Positions 61,021 to 64,000 of a stretch of 64,000 nucleotides of DNA are shown here, piece after piece; position 1 is the first letter of the stretch, and every line of letters starts with the position of its first letter. Source of the stretch: Tistrella mobilis KA081020-065. Lineage in GTDB: Bacteria > Pseudomonadota > Alphaproteobacteria > Tistrellales > Tistrellaceae. The notes beneath the pieces were generated by a model. The model was not told the origin of the DNA, did not search any database, and worked only from the letters and a program-made list of their open reading frames with translations. The stretch lies in the NCBI RefSeq assembly GCF_000264455.2, contig NC_017966.1, positions 434,001-498,000 of the forward strand, given 5' to 3'. The translations under genes were made by a program, and so were the position numbers.

Positions 61021-61890
61021 TCACCCGCCCGCCGCCCACTGGTCGAGCAGCCGGATCCAAAGCGCCTTGGCGCGGAGCTGATAGGCGATCATGCCCTCGG
61101 TCAGCCGGCGCCGCGTCTCGCCCGGGCGCAATTCGTCGGGCAGCAGCGGATCGCGCACCAGATTGCGGATCACCGTGCGGCCGATGGCGAGCGAGTCCGC
61201 CGCCACCGGCTCGGGCGCCGCCTCGCCCGCCTCGACCGCATCCTGCGCCGCATTGCCGCGCGCCAGCAGCCGGTCGAGGTCGGCCTCCACCCGGTCCATG
61301 GCGGCGGCATCCCAGAGCGCGCGCGCACCCGCCTCGTCTTCAGGCGCCAGATCATCCAGGCGAAACACGGTCGACAAAGGGGCCAGACCCAGCTGCGTCA
61401 GATCATCCCGCAGCGCCGCCGTGCCGCCGGCCAGATTGTCGGGCCGGATCCACACCCCCTGGGTCAGCTGTCGGAAGCCGCGCAGCCGCAGCGCGCGGTC
61501 GTGGCGGCGCAGCTGCGGCCGGTCCGTCCGGTCGATCGCCGCATCGGCGACACCGATCCAGGCGCCGGACCAGGCCACCAGACGCCTTTCCCGCCGCCGC
61601 CAGCCATCCACCTCGCGCACCAGCGCCCCGGCCGCGGCCAGCGCATGAACGCCCCGCGCCGGAGAGGCGATCACCCCGTCCGCCTTCAGCCGGCTGAGCG
61701 CCACCCGCACCGTCTGATCGGTATAGCCGAAGAGATTGCCGGCCCGAACCAGCGCCTTCAGCGGCAGTTCATGCGCGTCATGTGTCGTCAAAAGATCCAG
61801 AACCATCTCCCGTGCGTTGGGCGGGGTTGGATTCGTGACCGTTTCAGTGGAAACTGAAGCGTCGGCTTGCGATGTTTCGTCGATCGTCAT
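61021..61890 (-). CDS. PaaX-family transcriptional regulator
   Basis: A 289-residue regulator: MVLDLLTTHDAHELPLKALVRAGNLFGYTDQTVRVALSRLKADGVIAS is the winged-helix of PaaX (residues about 28-75), followed by GWRRRERRLVAWSGAWIGV and the C-terminal PaaX domain with DPLLPDELRPGETRRRLTEG. PaaX represses phenylacetate genes in response to phenylacetyl-CoA; here there are no paa genes, only a divergent crotonase and CoA ligase, so an acyl-CoA of their pathway is the likely effector. The start at 61890 has no clear ribosome site and an unusual Ser/Thr-rich leader of about 25 residues. Confidence 0.88.
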   Translation of the reverse strand: MTIDETSQADASVSTETVTNPTPPNAREMVLDLLTTHDAHELPLKALVRAGNLFGYTDQTVRVALSRLKADGVIASPARGVHALAAAGALVREVDGWRRRERRLVAWSGAWIGVADAAIDRTDRPQLRRHDRALRLRGFRQLTQGVWIRPDNLAGGTAALRDDLTQLGLAPLSTVFRLDDLAPEDEAGARALWDAAAMDRVEADLDRLLARGNAAQDAVEAGEAAPEPVAADSLAIGRTVIRNLVRDPLLPDELRPGETRRRLTEGMIAYQLRAKALWIRLLDQWAAGG

Positions 61891-61910
61891 TAAATACCAT
61901 AAACTGAAGC
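61843..61910. promoter_or_regulatory. Repeated PaaX-like sites
   Basis: The decamer AAACTGAAGC occurs at 61851-61860 and again at 61901-61910, exactly 50 bp apart. The first copy is part of the inverted repeat TTCAGT-GGAA-ACTGAA (61843-61858) inside the first codons of the paaX-like gene; the second lies in the 48-bp divergent gap. The spacing of nearly five helical turns suits two dimers on one face. Confidence 0.5.
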
Positions 61911-61938
61911 AAACGGCTTGACCCGACGGAGACACCCG

Positions 61939-62742
61939 ATGAGCACAGATGACACCACTGCAGACCGGCCGGCTGTCAGAGTCGAGACCGAAGCCGGCAT
62001 TGCAACCATCATCCTGGATCGCCCCGCGCGGCGCAATGCGGTGGACCGGCCGACGGCCGAGGCGCTGCGTGCGGCCTTTGCCGCGGCGGATGCTGATCCC
62101 GAGGTGCGGGTGATCGTGCTCTGGGGGAATGGCGGCACCTTCTGCGCCGGGGCCGATCTGCGCGCCCTGGGCGACCCGGATCTGCGCAACGAGGTGGAGC
62201 CGACCGGCACCGGTCCCGGGCCGATGGGGCCCAGCCGGATGGTGATCGACAAGCCGGTCATCGCCGCGGTTGCCGGCCATGCCGTGGCCGGCGGTCTGGA
62301 ACTGGCTCTGATGTGCGACCTGCGGGTCGTGGAAGAAGATGCGGTCTTCGGCGTGTTCTGCCGCCGCTGGGGTGTGCCGCTGATCGATGGCGGCACGGTG
62401 CGCCTGCCGCGGATCGTCGGCCATGGCCGGGCGATGGACATGATCCTGACCGGCCGCCCGGTCGATGCGATCGAGGCGCTGACCATGGGCCTTGCCAACC
62501 GGGTGGTGCCGAAGGGCGAGGCGCGGACGGCAGCCGAAGCGCTCGCCCGCCAGATCGCCGCCTTCCCGCAGGCCTGCATGCGCGCCGACCGGCGATCGGC
62601 GATCGGCCAGTGGGATCTGCCGATGGCCGAGGCCCTGGTTCGTGAGGGCGCCGGCGGCTACCCGATCGTGTTCGAGGAAGCCATCGCCGGCGCCGGCCGT
62701 TTCGCCGCCGGCGCCGGGCGCCATGGCAGTTTCGAAGACTGA
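61939..62742 (+). CDS. Enoyl-CoA hydratase/isomerase (crotonase) family protein
   Basis: A 267-residue crotonase: the oxyanion-hole segments NGGTFCAGADLRAL and AGHAVAGGLELALMCDLRVV are present. In hydratases the two catalytic glutamates lie in the segments PEINLGIIPGAGGT and nearby; here the corresponding stretch reads CRRWGVPLIDGGTVRL, with no glutamate at the first position. The reaction may therefore be isomerisation, decarboxylation or hydrolysis. GGAG lies 7 bp before the ATG at 61939. Divergent from the PaaX-family gene and upstream of a CoA ligase gene. Confidence 0.88.
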   Translation: MSTDDTTADRPAVRVETEAGIATIILDRPARRNAVDRPTAEALRAAFAAADADPEVRVIVLWGNGGTFCAGADLRALGDPDLRNEVEPTGTGPGPMGPSRMVIDKPVIAAVAGHAVAGGLELALMCDLRVVEEDAVFGVFCRRWGVPLIDGGTVRLPRIVGHGRAMDMILTGRPVDAIEALTMGLANRVVPKGEARTAAEALARQIAAFPQACMRADRRSAIGQWDLPMAEALVREGAGGYPIVFEEAIAGAGRFAAGAGRHGSFED

Positions 62743-62837
62743 CCGAAGAACCCCGGCACAGACCGGGGCAGGTGACCATGCAACCATGCCGGCCGCGCCC
62801 AAGCCCGCGGCCCCGTGACAGGGAGACCAGACGTCCG

Positions 62838-64000
62838 ATGTCCGCCACCGCCTGTGGACCTCTCTACCGCGACCTGATCGACCAGGGTGCGCGCTGGCAC
62901 GGCCCGCGCACAGCGATCGAATTCGAAGGCCAAAGCCTGACCTTCACCGAGGTCGACCAGCTCTCCGCCCGGCTCGCCAACGCCTTCCATGCCGCCGGCC
63001 TCGGCCACCGCACCCGCGTGGCGCTGCTGCTCGACAACGGACTGATGAGCGTGCCGGTCGATTTCGCCTGCGTGCGCGCCGGCATCGACCGCGTGCCGCT
63101 GAATTCCAGGCTGTCGCTGCGCGAACACGCCCATATGCTGCGCGAAACCCGGGTCAGTGCCCTGGTCTACGGGCCGGAACTCGCAGGCCGGGCGGCAGAG
63201 CTTGCGGCCGAACTGCCCGATCTGACCCTGCTCGGCCTGGGCACAACCGAGGGCGGCGGCAGCGATGTCGTGGCGGCCGCGGCCGACCAGCCCACCACCC
63301 CGCCCGCGATCCGGGTTGAACCCGACGACGTGGTGCTGACGCTGTTCACCTCGGGCACGACCGGCACGCTCAAGGCCGCGCAGCACACCCAGGCCTCCTA
63401 TGCCGCGATCTGCCGCAACGTGCTGCTGAACCTGCTGCCGGCCGGCCCCGACGACGCCATGCTCCATGCCGCCTCGCTGATCCATGCGAGTGGCGTGTTC
63501 GTTCTGCCCTTCTGGCTGCGCGGCGGCCGCACGGTGATCATGCGCGGCTTCGAGCCCGATGCCTACCTGGCCCGGATCGTCGAAGACGGCATCACCGCGA
63601 TCAACATGGTGCCGACCATGCTGGGCATGCTGCTCGACCGGCCAGGGGCGGCCGCCGTGGCGGACAGCCGGCTGAAAACGATCATCTACGGCGCCTCGCC
63701 CATGCCGCGGCCGGTGATCGAACGGGCGATGGCGATGTGGGGGCAGCATCGTTTCTGGCAGTATTACGGCCAGACCGAATGCCCGCTGACCATTTCGGTG
63801 CTCCGCCCGGAAGACCATGTTGCGGACCTGCTGGGTGCCGCCGGCCGGCCGGCGCTGGATGTCGAACTCCGCATCGTCGATGCCGCCGGCCAGGACGTGC
63901 CGGCGGGCGAGCCGGGCGAGATCGCGGTCCGTGCGCCCCAGCGGATGAAGGGCTATCTGGACGCGCCCGCACTCAATGCCGAAACCCTGCTGCCCGATGG
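62838..64000 (+). CDS. AMP-dependent acyl-CoA synthetase, partial (runs off the right edge)
   Basis: The frame opens at ATG 62838 and is open to the end of the window, 387 codons, so the C-terminus is missing. Visible motifs of class I adenylate-forming enzymes: the phosphate loop LFTSGTTGTLKAA (usual TSGTTGxPKG, so Pro and Gly are replaced), HAASLIHASG in the acyl-pocket region, IIYGASPMP, and the A5 motif YYGQTE. It would activate a carboxylic acid to its CoA ester. With the upstream crotonase and the divergent PaaX-type repressor it forms the start of an acyl-CoA catabolic operon. Confidence 0.88.
   Translation, partial: MSATACGPLYRDLIDQGARWHGPRTAIEFEGQSLTFTEVDQLSARLANAFHAAGLGHRTRVALLLDNGLMSVPVDFACVRAGIDRVPLNSRLSLREHAHMLRETRVSALVYGPELAGRAAELAAELPDLTLLGLGTTEGGGSDVVAAAADQPTTPPAIRVEPDDVVLTLFTSGTTGTLKAAQHTQASYAAICRNVLLNLLPAGPDDAMLHAASLIHASGVFVLPFWLRGGRTVIMRGFEPDAYLARIVEDGITAINMVPTMLGMLLDRPGAAAVADSRLKTIIYGASPMPRPVIERAMAMWGQHRFWQYYGQTECPLTISVLRPEDHVADLLGAAGRPALDVELRIVDAAGQDVPAGEPGEIAVRAPQRMKGYLDAPALNAETLLPD

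Noticed and set aside
1-64000. CRISPR arrays, tRNA or rRNA genes, prophage or integrative elements
   Set aside because: No regularly spaced repeats, cloverleaf-like sequences, rRNA-like stretches or integration genes were noticed by eye. A tRNAscan or CRISPR-finder run would settle this.

Overview
The window is about 64 kb of very GC-rich, densely packed chromosomal DNA. It has short intergenic gaps, many 4-bp ATGA or GTGA overlaps and AGGAG-type ribosome binding sites. The content is catabolic: ABC and TRAP transporters, five aldehyde dehydrogenases, CoA enzymes, many one-gene regulators. This suggests a metabolically versatile alphaproteobacterium; a Tistrella/Azospirillum-like member of the Rhodospirillales is my guess and is not proven. 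I saw no rRNA, tRNA, CRISPR array, insertion sequence, phage or plasmid genes. No gene-free stretch exceeds 300 bases.

Region 1 (0.2-5.3 kb, +): a Ugp/Mal-type ABC importer (ATPase, two permeases, binding protein) translationally coupled to a calcineurin-fold phosphodiesterase; probably glycerophosphodiester or related uptake and hydrolysis. Region 2 (5.5-12.3 kb, -): a peptide/nickel-type ABC importer operon ending in a split AtuA pair. Region 3 (12.5-19.2 kb): a divergent LysR regulator, gamma-glutamyltransferase-like enzyme, amidase, a maleate-isomerase-like protein lacking both usual catalytic cysteines, and a CitE/MaoC pair. Region 4 (19.4-23.6 kb): a SUKH-like protein, an alpha/beta-hydrolase-like protein that has lost its catalytic Ser, an acyl-CoA dehydrogenase, an aldo/keto reductase and a GNAT.

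Region 5 (23.7-40.7 kb) is the most interesting: an apparent nitrile-to-amide-to-acid island. A nitrile hydratase operon (CbiM-like cobalt permease, beta, alpha, activator; - strand) is divergent from an AmiC-like cytosolic sensor plus MarR gene pair. About 10 kb further on, a second AmiC-like gene and a second MarR gene flank a urea/amide-type ABC importer (five genes) and an amidase of the nitrile-hydratase-associated family. Thus nitrile hydration, metal supply, amide uptake, amide hydrolysis and two copies of the same sensor/regulator module lie together. A TetR-controlled FAD oxidoreductase/DUF1330 operon and a divergent aldehyde dehydrogenase sit between the halves.

Region 6 (40.7-49.1 kb): two aldehyde dehydrogenases, LysR, an ABM monooxygenase, a zinc alcohol dehydrogenase, an ArsR/SRPBCC pair, an orphan ClpP and a globin-coupled diguanylate cyclase. 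Region 7 (49.2-60.9 kb): a semialdehyde dehydrogenase, a GntR regulator and a TRAP transporter (its binding-protein gene is frameshifted), followed by a meta-cleavage block: two extradiol-dioxygenase-fold proteins (one without metal ligands), a class II aldolase-like protein without its metal histidines, a hydroxymuconate-semialdehyde-type dehydrogenase, an HpaH-type hydratase and an HpaI-type aldolase. HpaI would give pyruvate plus a semialdehyde that the upstream dehydrogenase could oxidise, but the usual isomerase and decarboxylase steps are missing. Region 8 (61.0 kb-end): a PaaX-family repressor divergent from a crotonase and an acyl-CoA synthetase that runs off the window.
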